Assembly: GCF_001426745.1 (NCBI RefSeq)
Contig: NZ_LMFI01000001.1
Span: 333,130-397,129 of the forward strand
Length of the DNA stretch: 64,000 nt
Source: Nocardioides sp. Root140
GTDB taxonomy: Bacteria; Actinomycetota; Actinomycetes; Propionibacteriales; Nocardioidaceae
Direction: 5' to 3'
A program made the translations under genes and the position numbers. A model generated the notes under the pieces. The model did no database searches and was not told the origin of the DNA. It saw nothing but the letters and a program-made list of their open reading frames with translations. Positions 43,464 through 52,008 of the stretch are shown one piece after another (within the stretch, counting starts at the first letter, position 1; each line of letters starts with the position of its first letter).

Positions 43464-43603
43464 GGGAACTCCAGGGTTCGCAGAAGCGGGTGCGTACCTT
43501 CCCGCCCAACAGGTACGCCAGAGCCCTGTACGCCGCCGATTCTACCGACTCCGGCGGGTCTCGGGCGATTCGTCGAGACGTGCTTCGCGATACGTTCGGA
43601 CTC

Positions 43604-43987
43604 ATGCATCGCAGCCGCATCGGTGTCGTCCTGGTCGACCATCCCGTGGACCGTTTCGAGAGCTCCGCCGCGTTCTGGGCGCAGGCGCGGGGTTCGACCC
43701 GGCGACCCGACGGGGAGGAACCGGTCTACGACAGCCTCGACCCTCTCGGCGGCGGCGTCATGCTCGAGCTGCAGCGCACCGGCGCGGGCACGCCGCCGCG
43801 GGTGCACCTCGACATCGAGACCGACGACGTCGACGCCGAGGTCGCGCGGCTGGTCGCGGCCGGGGCGAGGGTCGAGCAACGCCACGAGGCGTACGCCGTC
43901 ATGCGCGATCCGGGCGACCTCGTCTTCTGCGTCGTGCCGGTGCAGACCGGGAGCGACTTCGACGCGCATGCCACGACCTGGCCCTGA
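43604..43987 (+). CDS. VOC-family (glyoxalase-like) protein
   Basis: The 127-aa protein is a small VOC-fold protein of the glyoxalase-like group: two beta-alpha-beta-beta-beta halves with LELQRTG, RVHLDIETDDVDAEVARLVAAGARVEQ and MRDPGDLVFCVVP. VOC members include lyases, dioxygenases and binding proteins, so activity cannot be assigned. ATG 43604 is 7 nt after TACGTT (43591-43596), predicting a leaderless start. Confidence 0.82.
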   Translation: MHRSRIGVVLVDHPVDRFESSAAFWAQARGSTRRPDGEEPVYDSLDPLGGGVMLELQRTGAGTPPRVHLDIETDDVDAEVARLVAAGARVEQRHEAYAVMRDPGDLVFCVVPVQTGSDFDAHATTWP

Positions 43988-44023
43988 GCGTTCACCAGGC
44001 CCTGGAAGAAGTTTCCCCGCCCA

Positions 44024-44050
44024 TGTCGAGAACCGCTCGACGGCTCCGTC
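44024..44050 (+). promoter_or_regulatory. Likely ECF42-dependent promoter
   Basis: TGTCGA (44024-44029), a 17-bp spacer and CGTC (44047-44050) match the promoter reported for ECF42 sigma factors (TGTCGA at -35, CG(A/T)C at -10). It lies 53 nt before the YCII gene, which is followed by an ECF42-type sigma gene, so the pair is probably autoregulated. Confidence 0.65.
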
Positions 44051-44102
44051 CCGGGGGTGAAGGTGCCCACCGGGGGCACCTGAGGAATCCAAGGAGATCA
44101 TC

Positions 44103-44516
44103 ATGGCGAAGTACCTGTTGCTCAAGCACTACCGCGGCGGTCCCGAGCGGATGCCGATCGGCAATGTCCCGATGGACCAGTGGTCGCCGGAGGAGGTCAC
44201 CGACCACATCCAGTTCATGCGGGACCTGGCCGACGAGCTCGAGGAGAACGGCGAGCTCGTCGATGCCCAGGCGCTCTCGCCCGAGGGCACGTTCGTGCGC
44301 TACGACGGCGAGGGCAAGCCGCCGGTGACCGACGGACCGTTCGTCGAGACCAAGGACCTCATCGCCGGCTGGATGGCGATCGATGTCGACTCGCAGGAAC
44401 GTGCCTACGAGGTGGCGGCGCGTCTGTCGTCGGCCCCCGGCCCCGGCGGGCAGCCGCTCCACGAGTGGCTCGAGGTGCGCCCGTTCATGGTCGAGCCGCC
44501 CACGGTCACCGAGTGA
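44103..44516 (+). CDS. YCII-related (DGPF domain) protein
   Basis: The 137-aa protein has the YCII/DGPF fold with the diagnostic VTDGPFVETKDLIAGWMAIDVDS and a C-terminal VRPFM strand. The family is linked to ECF42 sigma factors, and the next gene encodes one, overlapping by 4 bp (GTGA). The ATG follows AAGGAGA. Its biochemical role is not known; some members have a His-Asp pair suggesting enzymatic activity. Confidence 0.88.
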   Translation: MAKYLLLKHYRGGPERMPIGNVPMDQWSPEEVTDHIQFMRDLADELEENGELVDAQALSPEGTFVRYDGEGKPPVTDGPFVETKDLIAGWMAIDVDSQERAYEVAARLSSAPGPGGQPLHEWLEVRPFMVEPPTVTE

Positions 44517-45670
44517 CGGTGTCCGGCCTCGACGAGCAGCTCAAGCTGCTCGGCCCCCAGGTCCTGGGTGTCCTCGTCCGCCGCGGAGCAGACTTCGCGG
44601 CGGCCGAGGACGCCGTGCAGGAGGCCCTCCTCGCCGCCGTCGAACGATGGCCCGCCGAGGCCCCGGCCGAGCCCAAGGGCTGGCTGATCACCGTCGCCTG
44701 GCGCAAGTACGTCGACATGGTGCGCTCGGCCGACGCCCGGCGGCGGCGCGAGGAGAGGTTCCACGACGAGCCCGAGCCCGGTGAGACCGAGAACGCCGAC
44801 GACACCCTGCAGCTGCTGTTCCTCTGCTGCCACCCGGACCTGTCGCCGACCGCCGCGATCGCGTTGACGCTGCGTGCCGTCGGCGGCCTGACCACCCGCC
44901 AGATCGCTCTCGCCCATCTCGTGCCCGAGGCGACGATGGCCCAGCGGATCAGCCGGGCCAAGCGCACCGTCTCCGACCGGCGGCTCACCCGGCTCGGCGA
45001 CCTCGGCCGGGTGCTCAAGGTGCTCTACCTCGTCTTCAACGAGGGGTACGGCGGCGAGGTCGACCTGGCCGCCGAGGCGATCCGGCTGACCCGGCAGCTG
45101 GCCCGGGCCGCCGACGATCCCGAGGTGGCCGGACTGCTGGCGCTGATGTTGCTCCACGATGCCCGGCGTACGTCGCGGCGCGGTTCCGACGGCTCGTTGA
45201 TCGCGTTGGCCGACCAGGACCGGTCGCTCTGGGACACGACGCTGATCGCCGAGGGTGTCGAGATCCTCCAGACGGCGCTCGCGAAGGACAGGCTGGGGGA
45301 GTACCAGGCGCAGGCCGCGATCGCCGCCCTGCACGCGGATGCGCCCGAGGCCGACGAGACCGACTGGCCACAGGTCCTCGAGTGGTACGACGAGCTCCTG
45401 CGGCTCACCGACAGCCCGGTGGTGGCGCTCAACCGAGTGGTGGCCCTCGGTGAGGTCGACGGTCCACTGGTCGCCCTGCGCGCCCTGGACGAGCTGCCCG
45501 CCGACCTGCCGCGACTGGTGGCCGTGCGGGCGCACCTCACCGAGCGGGCCGGCTCGCTCGAGCATGCTGCCGAGCTCTACGCGGACGCCGCACACCTCGC
45601 GACGAGCACGGCCGAGCGCGACCACCTCACCCGCCAGGCCGCCCGCCTCCGCCAGGGTCTGGCCGGCTGA
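44513..45670 (+). CDS. ECF42-type RNA polymerase sigma factor with C-terminal extension
   Basis: The 385-aa protein has sigma regions 2 (FAAAEDAVQEALLAA, AWRKYVDMVRS) and 4 (LTTRQIALAHLVPEATMAQRISRAKRTV) and a long C-terminal TPR-like extension of about 210 aa, which is typical of the ECF42 group. These sigma factors have no anti-sigma; the extension is needed for activity. It overlaps the YCII gene, and a matching ECF42-type promoter precedes the pair. The GTG start is set by the overlap. The regulon is probably just this operon. Confidence 0.9.
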   Translation: MTVSGLDEQLKLLGPQVLGVLVRRGADFAAAEDAVQEALLAAVERWPAEAPAEPKGWLITVAWRKYVDMVRSADARRRREERFHDEPEPGETENADDTLQLLFLCCHPDLSPTAAIALTLRAVGGLTTRQIALAHLVPEATMAQRISRAKRTVSDRRLTRLGDLGRVLKVLYLVFNEGYGGEVDLAAEAIRLTRQLARAADDPEVAGLLALMLLHDARRTSRRGSDGSLIALADQDRSLWDTTLIAEGVEILQTALAKDRLGEYQAQAAIAALHADAPEADETDWPQVLEWYDELLRLTDSPVVALNRVVALGEVDGPLVALRALDELPADLPRLVAVRAHLTERAGSLEHAAELYADAAHLATSTAERDHLTRQAARLRQGLAG

Positions 45671-45715
45671 CGACCTCCGGACACACAGCGGACTCCGATC
45701 GGCGTTGTACCGGCG

Positions 45716-45785
45716 AACGGGCACAACGTGCCGGAACAGGCTGGAAAAGGGCCTCATCGCACCGTTGTGCCCGTTGACGTGCACG
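45716..45785. terminator. 13-bp inverted repeat with 44-nt loop
   Basis: AACGGGCACAACG (45716-45728) pairs perfectly with 45773-45785, separated by 44 nt. It lies in the convergent gap between the sigma gene and the next minus-strand gene. The long loop is unusual for a terminator; the galE gap has a similar 12-bp repeat with the same loop length. Confidence 0.5.
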
Positions 45786-45824
45786 TGGGCCGTCGGCGCA
45801 GGGCGAGCAGGTCGACCGCGCCGC

Positions 45825-46742
45825 TCAAGCCGATCGAGCGGTCACCGTCAGCAGCCGCGCGCACTCGTCGATCAGGCGTTGTCTCAGTGGGGCACCGCGT
45901 TCGGCGAACCCGCGCTGGCGGGCGGCGTACTCCTGCTTGCCCTCGGGTGTCTCGATGCGGACGGGCTCGAAACCGAGGTCGACCAGGTCGTACGGCGCGG
46001 CCTGCATGTCGAGGACGCGGATGTCGCGGGCGAGCTCGAAGCAGTCGGCGACCAGGTCGGAGCAGATCATCGGGGTCAACCGGAAGGCGTGCTTGTAGAG
46101 GTCCATGCCGCCGTGCAGGCAGCCGGGCTGCTCGTAGGCCGGCCGGTCGTCGCGGCCGGGCCGGAGCTGGTTGAGCGGTCGGGCCGGGGGAGTGAAGAAG
46201 CGGAACGCGTCGAAGTGCGAGCAGGTGATCCTGTGCGACTCGACCACGTCGTCGGTGCCGGTGGCGCCCAGGCGCAACGGCCAGTCGGCGTGCCGGGTCT
46301 CGTCCTCGGAGAGCCTGTAGACCATCGCCCACTCGTGCAGCCCGAAGCAGCCGAACGTCGGTGCCCGTCCGGCGGTGGCGGTGAGGAGTCGGTGCAGCGA
46401 CTCGATCAACGGCCGCTGTGTGGCGACGTACTCGGCCGACACCGTGACATCCCCGTTGGTTGAGGAGCGCGCGCTGGCGCGCGTCTCGAAACCACCGGCA
46501 CGCACATAGCCCTTCAGGCCGGCGTACGCCGAGACGTCACCGGCCAGCCCCACGCCGTACCCGGGATGCCAGCGGCGCAGCTGGGCGGGACGCTGCGAGT
46601 AGTAGGTGAACAGGAAGTCGTGGACCGGGTGCTTCACGCTCGATCCGCGGCGTGCGAGGTGCGGCTCGATGTAGGCGTCGACGCGCTCGGCGTGCGCGTG
46701 CGCCCGCGCCTGCCACGTCGTCTCGTCCAGCACCTCGGTCAT
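45825..46742 (-). CDS. Conserved protein of the group often annotated as 3-methyladenine DNA glycosylase
   Basis: The 305-aa protein matches the actinobacterial family with HPVHDFLFTYYSQRPAQLRRWHPG and CFGLHEWAMVYR. Databases often label it 3-methyladenine DNA glycosylase, but I see no glycosylase motif, so the function should be treated as unknown. Residues around 82-95 (GGFETRASARSSTNG) are encoded by an in-frame palindromic repeat at 46458-46496. The ATG at 46742 has TACCCT 7 nt upstream, so a leaderless mRNA is likely. Confidence 0.7.
   Translation of the reverse strand: MTEVLDETTWQARAHAHAERVDAYIEPHLARRGSSVKHPVHDFLFTYYSQRPAQLRRWHPGYGVGLAGDVSAYAGLKGYVRAGGFETRASARSSTNGDVTVSAEYVATQRPLIESLHRLLTATAGRAPTFGCFGLHEWAMVYRLSEDETRHADWPLRLGATGTDDVVESHRITCSHFDAFRFFTPPARPLNQLRPGRDDRPAYEQPGCLHGGMDLYKHAFRLTPMICSDLVADCFELARDIRVLDMQAAPYDLVDLGFEPVRIETPEGKQEYAARQRGFAERGAPLRQRLIDECARLLTVTARSA
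46458..46496 (-). repeat. GGTTTCGAGAC repeat inserted in a coding region
   Basis: The 39-bp element begins with GGTTGAGGAGCG and ends with GTCTCGAAACCACC, with a GCGCGC-rich inverted centre. It matches, in reverse, the intergenic copy at 47122-47159. Here it lies in frame in the preceding gene and adds about 13 residues. Confidence 0.75.
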
Positions 46743-46896
46743 GGGGACAAGGGTAGGAGCGACGGCGCCGAGCCCGCGAAACGGTGCGCCCACGACCCCC
46801 GACCAAAGTCGTACTCGAACAATCCCCTGGGTGGATGCAACCAAATCGGGTCTGAGGGAGTCTGTATGTAGAGAAGAGCGACGAACGGAGAAGGGC

Positions 46897-47037
46897 ATGG
46901 CCACCACCGCACGACGCATCAGTCCGGAAGAGGCTGCGCGGCGCCTGACCGTGCAGCTCGAGGCTGCCCGTCGCCGTCGGCGCGCCGAGACCAGCGCCGG
47001 GTCGAGGGCGCTGCGCAGTCGCCTCATGCGCTCCTGA
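46897..47037 (+). CDS. Small Arg-rich protein (46 aa)
   Basis: This short gene begins with ATG at 46897 behind GGAGAAGGG and encodes MATTARRISPEEAARRLTVQ plus 26 residues, very rich in Arg and Ala. It has no signal or membrane segment and I recognise no domain. A strong 27-bp hairpin follows 17 nt after its stop, which supports a real transcript. A longer upstream start at 46741 has weak coding quality and was not used. Confidence 0.55.
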   Translation: MATTARRISPEEAARRLTVQLEAARRRRRAETSAGSRALRSRLMRS

Positions 47038-47053
47038 CTCGGTCCCGAACGAG

Positions 47054-47122
47054 CGAGTCGGCACGAGTCGACGTAGTGGGACTGAGCGGGGGCTCCCCAC
47101 TGCGTCGGCTCGTGCCGACTCG
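47054..47122 (+). terminator. Large inverted repeat, likely terminator
   Basis: The arms 47054-47080 and 47096-47122 (27 nt each, 25 of 27 matching) enclose a 15-nt loop. The outer part is CGAGTCGGCACGAG. It follows the small Arg-rich gene and could stop transcription in both directions; there is no T tract. Confidence 0.7.
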
Positions 47123-47159
47123 TGGTTTCGAGACGCTCGTTCCTCGCTCCTCAACCACC
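47122..47159 (+). repeat. Intergenic GGTTTCGAGAC repeat
   Basis: GTGGTTTCGAGACGCTCG followed by TTCCTCGCTCCTCAACCACC, 38 bp. The ends are complementary (GGTTT/AACC and GAG/CTC). It is of the dispersed extragenic type common in Nocardioides-like genomes. The related copy is at 46458-46496. Confidence 0.75.
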
Positions 47160-47207
47160 GCGGGAAGCGCGTCAACCACCGTGGCAGGGGTCCAGCCGTA
47201 CGGCAGA

Positions 47208-47213
47208 TAGGCT
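47208..47213 (+). promoter_or_regulatory. -10 hexamer of the FAH gene
   Basis: TAGGCT at 47208-47213 ends 7 nt before the GTG at 47221, predicting a leaderless mRNA for the FAH-gltX unit. Confidence 0.45.
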
Positions 47214-47220
47214 CGGGCCC

Positions 47221-48030
47221 GTGCGTATCTGCAGATTCACCACCGGCGAAGATCCCCTGTACGGCGTCCTGACGGGCGAGCTCGACGAGTTCGGCCAACC
47301 CGAGGAGGGCGCGGTCATCGTGGCGTTGGCCGGCGACCCGCTCTACGTCGGCGTCAAGCTGCTCCAGCAGGAGTACAAGCTCGACGACGTGCGACTCCTC
47401 GCGCCGGTGCTCCCGCGCAGCAAGGTCGTGGGCATCGGGCGCAACTACGCGGCCCACGCCGCCGAGCTCGGCAACGACCTGCCCTCGGAGCCGCTGATGT
47501 TCCTCAAGCCCAACACCAGCGTCAGCGGGCCGGGTGACCCGATCTTCTACCCGCACCAGAGCGAGAACGTCCAGTACGAAGGCGAGCTGGCCGTGGTGAT
47601 CGGGCGCATCTGCCGCGACGTGCCGGTCGAGAAGGCCACCGACGTGATCCACGGCTACACGATCGCCAACGACGTGACCGCGCGCGACCTGCAGAAGTCC
47701 GACGTGCAGTTCACCCGTGCCAAGGGCTTCGACTCGTTCTGTCCGATCGGCCCGTGGATCGAGACCGACCTCGACCCGCAGACCTTCATCGACGGGGTCA
47801 GCGTCCAGACCCACCTCAACGGTGACATCGTCCAGGACGGTTCCACCAAGGACATGATCTTCGACATCCCGGCGCTGATCGCGCACATCTCCAGCGTGAT
47901 GACGTTGCTGCCCGGCGACGTCATCCTCACCGGCACCCCCGAGGGTGTCGGTCCCATGAACGTCGGTGACGAGGTCGAGGTCTCGATCGCCGGCATCGGC
48001 ACTCTCACGAACAAGGTGGCAGCACGTTGA
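47221..48030 (+). CDS. Fumarylacetoacetate hydrolase family protein
   Basis: The 269-aa protein has the FAH fold with the core motif [15 protein letters not shown], the metal ligands in [11 protein letters not shown] and the DVTARDLQ segment. Relatives include fumarylpyruvate hydrolase, 2-hydroxyhepta-2,4-diene-1,7-dioate isomerase and oxaloacetate decarboxylases, so the substrate is open. In actinobacteria this gene is often found just before gltX, as here, with overlapping stop and start (TTGA). The GTG start is set by the -10 hexamer 7 nt upstream. Confidence 0.9.
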   Translation: MRICRFTTGEDPLYGVLTGELDEFGQPEEGAVIVALAGDPLYVGVKLLQQEYKLDDVRLLAPVLPRSKVVGIGRNYAAHAAELGNDLPSEPLMFLKPNTSVSGPGDPIFYPHQSENVQYEGELAVVIGRICRDVPVEKATDVIHGYTIANDVTARDLQKSDVQFTRAKGFDSFCPIGPWIETDLDPQTFIDGVSVQTHLNGDIVQDGSTKDMIFDIPALIAHISSVMTLLPGDVILTGTPEGVGPMNVGDEVEVSIAGIGTLTNKVAAR

Positions 48031-49520
48031 CCAATCCCGTACTCGGTGACCTTCTGCCCGAGCAGGTGCGCGTGCGCATGGCTCCGTCCCCGACCGGCAG
48101 CCCCCACGTTGGCCTGGCGCGCACGGCGCTCTACAACTGGGCGTTCGCCCGCCACTTCGGCGGCACGTTCGTGTTCCGCATCGAAGACACCGACAAGGCG
48201 CGCAACACCGTCGAGTCCTACGAGTCGCTGCTCGACCTGATGCAGTGGCTCGGCCTCGACTGGGACGAGGGCCCGCTCAAGGGCGGCGACTTCGGCCCCT
48301 ACCGGCAGTCCGAGCGGTCCGACATCTACGTCGACGTACTGGCGAAGCTGCGTGAGCACGGCTCGACGTACGACTGCTACTGCACCAACGAGGAGGTCGA
48401 CGCGCGGCGCAAGGCCAGCGGCTCCAAGGTGATGGGGTACGACGGCTTCTGCCGCGAGCTGACCGAGGAGCAGGTCGCGGCCTTCAAGGCGGACGACCGC
48501 TCGTCCGTGGTGCGGTTCCGCATGCCCGACGGCGAGATCACCTTCGACGACCTGGTCCGCGGTGACATCACCTTCGACTCCCAGTTCGTGCCCGACTTCG
48601 CGCTGGCCCGCGCCAACGGCGACCCGCTCTACACGCTGGTCGCGCCCGTCGACGACGCGCTGATGAAGATCACGCACGTGCTCCGCGGCGAGGACCTGCT
48701 CTCCAGCACTCCGCGCCAGGTCGCGCTCTTCGATGCGCTCAAGGAGATCGGCGTCGCCGACCGTACGCCGCGCTTCGGCCACCTGCCCTACGTCATGGGC
48801 GAGGGCAACAAGAAGCTCTCCAAGCGCGACCCCGAGGCGCACATGGAGCTCTACCGCGACCAGGGCTTCCTGCCCGAGGGCCTGCTGAACTACGTGGCCC
48901 TGCTCGGCTGGGCGATCGCCGCCGACCGCGACATCTTCAGCCTCGAGGAGATGGTCGAGGCCTTCGAGATCGGCGACGTCAACCCGAACCCGGCCCGCTT
49001 CGACCTGAAGAAGTGCGAGGCGATCAACGGCTCGCACATGCGTCTGCTGAGCATTGAGGACATCACGCACCGCTCGATCCCGTTCCTCAAGAAGGCCGGC
49101 GTGGTCAGCGACCCGGTCAGCGATGCCGACGCGAGGCTGCTCGAACTGGCCATGCCCCTGGTCGGCGAGCGCATCAACAAGCTTGCCGAGGTGCCCGAGA
49201 TGCTCGGCTTCCTCTTCGTCGACGAGGCCGACTTCACCCGTGACGAGGCGGATGTCGCCAAGCTCCTCGACGACGGCGGCCTGGCGATCGTGCAGGCGTC
49301 GTACGACGTGTTGTCGCCCCTGTCCACGTGGAGCACGGCCACCATCGAAGAGGCGCTGCGCGCCAAGCTGATCGACGAGCTCGGGCTCAAGCCGCGCGTC
49401 GCGTTCGGCCCGGTGCGGGTCGCGATCACCGGCAAGCGGATCAGCCCGCCGCTCTTCGAGTCGCTCGAGCTGCTCGGTCGCGAGCGGGGCCTGGCCCGGC
49501 TGCAGAGTGCCCTGGCCTGA
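48027..49520 (+). CDS. gltX: Glutamyl-tRNA synthetase
   Basis: GltX charges tRNA-Glu and, in organisms with GatCAB, also tRNA-Gln. The 497-aa class I enzyme has the HIGH-type motif as [10 protein letters not shown] near residue 21, the KMSKS-type loop KLSKRD near 265, and a zinc-free bacterial anticodon domain. The TTG start overlaps the FAH stop by 4 bp. Both substrate tRNA genes (Gln CTG and Glu CTC) lie about 1 kb downstream. Confidence 0.96.
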   Translation: MTNPVLGDLLPEQVRVRMAPSPTGSPHVGLARTALYNWAFARHFGGTFVFRIEDTDKARNTVESYESLLDLMQWLGLDWDEGPLKGGDFGPYRQSERSDIYVDVLAKLREHGSTYDCYCTNEEVDARRKASGSKVMGYDGFCRELTEEQVAAFKADDRSSVVRFRMPDGEITFDDLVRGDITFDSQFVPDFALARANGDPLYTLVAPVDDALMKITHVLRGEDLLSSTPRQVALFDALKEIGVADRTPRFGHLPYVMGEGNKKLSKRDPEAHMELYRDQGFLPEGLLNYVALLGWAIAADRDIFSLEEMVEAFEIGDVNPNPARFDLKKCEAINGSHMRLLSIEDITHRSIPFLKKAGVVSDPVSDADARLLELAMPLVGERINKLAEVPEMLGFLFVDEADFTRDEADVAKLLDDGGLAIVQASYDVLSPLSTWSTATIEEALRAKLIDELGLKPRVAFGPVRVAITGKRISPPLFESLELLGRERGLARLQSALA

Positions 49521-49534
49521 GCGGCCGATCGACG

Positions 49535-50500
49535 ATGGGGGACACCACACCCGCGCCCGCTGACCGGTTGCCGGCGCTCGCGTACCACCAGTTGCAGCGC
49601 GCGGGTGCGCACAGTTGGTGGCGCTCGGTGCTCGGCGTGCTGCTGCTGGGGCTGTTCGGCCTGATCGTGGTGCCGGGCGTCCTGCAGGTGTTCGTGCTGA
49701 TCGGCCTGGCGATCTCGGGTTCCTCCGACATCGACGGTGACTTCAGGCGACTGCTCGACCTCAACGACCCGACGCCGATCGGTCTGGCCTACCTCAACCT
49801 GACCCTCGCGGCGTTGATCCCCGCGACGTTCCTGGTCACCTTGTGGCTGCACCGGCTTCGCCCGGGCTGGCTGACGTCGGTCTTCCCGCGGATGCGGTGG
49901 AAGCTCTTCGCAGCCTGCCTCGGGCTCTCGTTCGTGGCACTCTTCGCCACCCTGCTGGTCAGCGCGTTCCTGCCGACGTCATCTGGACAGGAGGTCTCCG
50001 GCGACCTCAACGCCTTCGACAGCCAGGCCCGCCAGTTCGCCCTCGTCGTACTCCTGCTGACGCCGCTGCAGGCCGCGGGGGAGGAGTACGCCTTCCGCGG
50101 CTACCTCACCCAGGTCTTCGGTGCGCACTTCCCGACCGCGGTCGCCGTGCTGGCCCCGGCCGTGCTCTTCGCGCTGGCGCACGGCGCCCAGGACGCCCCG
50201 ATCTTCGTCGACCGGCTCGCGTTCGGCATCGTCGCCGGCATCCTCGTCGTGCGCACCGGTGGGCTCGAGGCGGGCATCGCGATGCACGTGCTGAACAACT
50301 GGCTGGCCTTCTCGCTGGCGCTGATGTTCTCCGACTTCGGGTCCGCGCTGAACCCGACCGGCGGCACCTGGTGGAGCCTCCCGGTGACGCTCACCCAGTC
50401 GCTGGTCTACCTCGGCCTGGTGCTCTGGGTGACCCGGAACATGGGTGTCTCACGCACTGCGGACGGGGCCGTTTTGGCGGCCTCCACGAGTCGCGTGTAA
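49535..50500 (+). CDS. CPBP-family intramembrane metalloprotease
   Basis: The 321-aa membrane protein has about eight helices and the Abi/CPBP motifs: EEYAFRG (Glu183-Glu184, Arg188), FALAHG and HVLNN. These form the metal site of CAAX-like prenyl proteases and of bacteriocin-immunity members. Substrate and role are unknown. ATG 49535 gives a natural N terminus; it follows gltX with 14 nt between them and may be in its operon. Confidence 0.85.
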   Translation: MGDTTPAPADRLPALAYHQLQRAGAHSWWRSVLGVLLLGLFGLIVVPGVLQVFVLIGLAISGSSDIDGDFRRLLDLNDPTPIGLAYLNLTLAALIPATFLVTLWLHRLRPGWLTSVFPRMRWKLFAACLGLSFVALFATLLVSAFLPTSSGQEVSGDLNAFDSQARQFALVVLLLTPLQAAGEEYAFRGYLTQVFGAHFPTAVAVLAPAVLFALAHGAQDAPIFVDRLAFGIVAGILVVRTGGLEAGIAMHVLNNWLAFSLALMFSDFGSALNPTGGTWWSLPVTLTQSLVYLGLVLWVTRNMGVSRTADGAVLAASTSRV

Positions 50501-50535
50501 GGTTTCCCGCGGCTCTCCAGAGGGCCCGAAACCAT

Positions 50536-50607
50536 TGGGATATGGTGTAATTGGCAGCACGACTGGTTCTGGTCCAGTTAGTCTAGGTTCGAGTCCTAGT
50601 ATCCCAG
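50536..50607 (+). tRNA. tRNA-Gln (CTG)
   Basis: The 72-nt cloverleaf has acceptor arms TGGGATA (50536-50542) and TATCCCA (50600-50606), discriminator G50607, a T loop with GTTCGAGTC, and anticodon CTG at 50569-50571. No CCA is encoded. It lies next to gltX. Confidence 0.95.
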
Positions 50608-50699
50608 CGAAGCCCGCACGAGACCGAAGCCACACGGCCGAGATTTGGTGCAGGGCCTGGCGAAACGCTAGAGTTTCGCTCGCTGTTCGCAGCAAGTTT

Positions 50700-50772
50700 G
50701 CCCCCGTTGTGTAGTGGCCTAGCACGCCGCCCTCTCACGGCGGTAGCGCCGGTTCGAATCCGGTCGGGGGTA
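50700..50772 (+). tRNA. tRNA-Glu (CTC)
   Basis: The 73-nt cloverleaf has acceptor arms GCCCCCG (50700-50706) and CGGGGGT (50765-50771), discriminator A50772, a T arm with GGTTCGAATCC, and anticodon CTC at 50734-50736. No CCA is encoded. Confidence 0.95.
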
Positions 50773-50784
50773 CAAACACGAAGT

Positions 50785-50826
50785 GGGGCCCTGGTCAGCG
50801 GAAGCGCTGGCCAGGGCCCCTTTCGT
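50785..50826 (+). terminator. Terminator after tRNA-Glu
   Basis: Bases 50785-50800 pair with 50805-50820 (16 bp, one G-U, core GGGGCCCTGG) over a 4-nt loop, followed by TTTCGT. It is a strong intrinsic terminator. The remaining 160 bp to the next gene show no feature. Confidence 0.85.
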
Positions 50827-50983
50827 CATTTGCTCCCGAGTCGGGCCGGGGCAACGCTGGGGCGACAGCAGGATCAGCCTGGTCAACGACGGGGAGCCGG
50901 AGCCGGCTCTCGCGTGCGGCCTCGCGGGCCCGGCCCATGGCCTCGCCCACCTCGTCCCGCGGAAGTGTGCCGGAGTGTCCCGT

Positions 50984-51844
50984 TCAGTCGGTGAGGAAGG
51001 CGGCCACGACGGGCGCGAACTTGTCGTGGAACTGGAAGATCCCGCCGTGTCCGGACTGGGGGTAGATGATCAGCTCAGAGCCCTTGATCCTGCGGTGGAG
51101 GTCCTCGGACAGGGGAGTGGGCACCATGCGGTCGTGGTCGCCGTTGGCGATCAGCGTCGGCTGGGTGAAGGTCGACAGGTCCGAGGGAGCTGAGCGCCCG
51201 TACTTCTGGATGGCCTTGAGCTGCGTCCGGAGGGCTCTGAGGCTGATCGGCTCGTCGCGGTCGACGGTGCGCTCCTCGAGCCGCTCGATGAACGCCTTGG
51301 CGGCGCGCTTGCCGGTGGCGTCGCGGTTGAAGAAGAGGAACTCCTTCGGGTCCGAGCGTGTCGCGGTCGCGCGGAGGATGTCCCAGTACGTGGTGGCGAC
51401 GACCTTGTCGATGTCCTTGCCGCCGCGGGGTCCGGTGCCGGTCAGGACGAGTTTGCGGACCAGGTCGGGGTGCTTGACGATCAGGTCCTGGGCGATGAAA
51501 CCGCCCATCGAGAACGAGAAGATGTCGATCTGGTCGAACCCGAGTGCGGTGATGAATTCGTGGGCGTGGTCGGCGGCCTCCTCGAGAGTGGCGGGCACCT
51601 TCCCGGTCGAGGCGCCCACGCCGCGCTGGTCGAAGGTGATGACGTGCCGGTTCGCAGCGATCGGGTCGACGATGCGGGCGTCCCAGTTGTCCAGGGTGGC
51701 CGCGAGGTGGACGAAGAAGACGACGGGGATGCCGCCCTTGGGGCCGAGCTCCCGGTAGGCGTAGGTCACCCCGCCTGCGCTGATCGTGCGGGTCGGGGCC
51801 AGGGCGTACGACGTGATGACGGGTTCGTTGCTGCTGTCGTGCAT
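50984..51844 (-). CDS. Alpha/beta hydrolase
   Basis: The 286-aa serine hydrolase has the nucleophile elbow SFSMGGF (the first Gly replaced by Ser) near residue 112, a catalytic Asp in ANGDHDRMV and His in SGHGGIFQ near the end. The motif FDQRGVGAS is typical of the 3-oxoadipate enol-lactonase/haloperoxidase group. No signal peptide. It is the last gene of a minus-strand group with a TetR regulator and an oxidoreductase; a paralogue lies at 55841-56674. The substrate is unknown. Confidence 0.85.
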   Translation of the reverse strand: MHDSSNEPVITSYALAPTRTISAGGVTYAYRELGPKGGIPVVFFVHLAATLDNWDARIVDPIAANRHVITFDQRGVGASTGKVPATLEEAADHAHEFITALGFDQIDIFSFSMGGFIAQDLIVKHPDLVRKLVLTGTGPRGGKDIDKVVATTYWDILRATATRSDPKEFLFFNRDATGKRAAKAFIERLEERTVDRDEPISLRALRTQLKAIQKYGRSAPSDLSTFTQPTLIANGDHDRMVPTPLSEDLHRRIKGSELIIYPQSGHGGIFQFHDKFAPVVAAFLTD

Positions 51845-51869
51845 GGGTCCTCCTCAGGACGTGCTGGCC

Positions 51870-51977
51870 TCGGGCCCAGCGCAGAAGATCGAGCAGTTCA
51901 GTGACGAACCGGTCATGGTGTTGGAAGACGCAGTCGTGCCCCGCGTCCGGGTAGATCGCGAGGCGGGCGGTTCGGAA
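51870..51977 (-). pseudogene. Remnant of an alpha/beta hydrolase C terminus
   Basis: On the minus strand this stretch encodes RTARLAIYPDAGHDCVFQHH and a following helix, which matches the last 35 residues of the hydrolases at 50984 and 55841 (compare IVYPNSGHGGVFQHHEKFVP). It includes the catalytic His in PDAGHD but has no start codon or upstream domain. It sits between the hydrolase gene and the oxidoreductase gene and looks like a decayed duplicate. Confidence 0.6.
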
Positions 51978-52008
51978 GTCGATACGCCGGCTCGAAGGAG
52001 GCCCGTGG

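Noticed and set aside
46741..46896. Longer start at 46741 for the small Arg-rich gene
   Set aside because: The extra 52 residues overlap the divergent promoter region and have random composition; ATG 46897 has a ribosome site.
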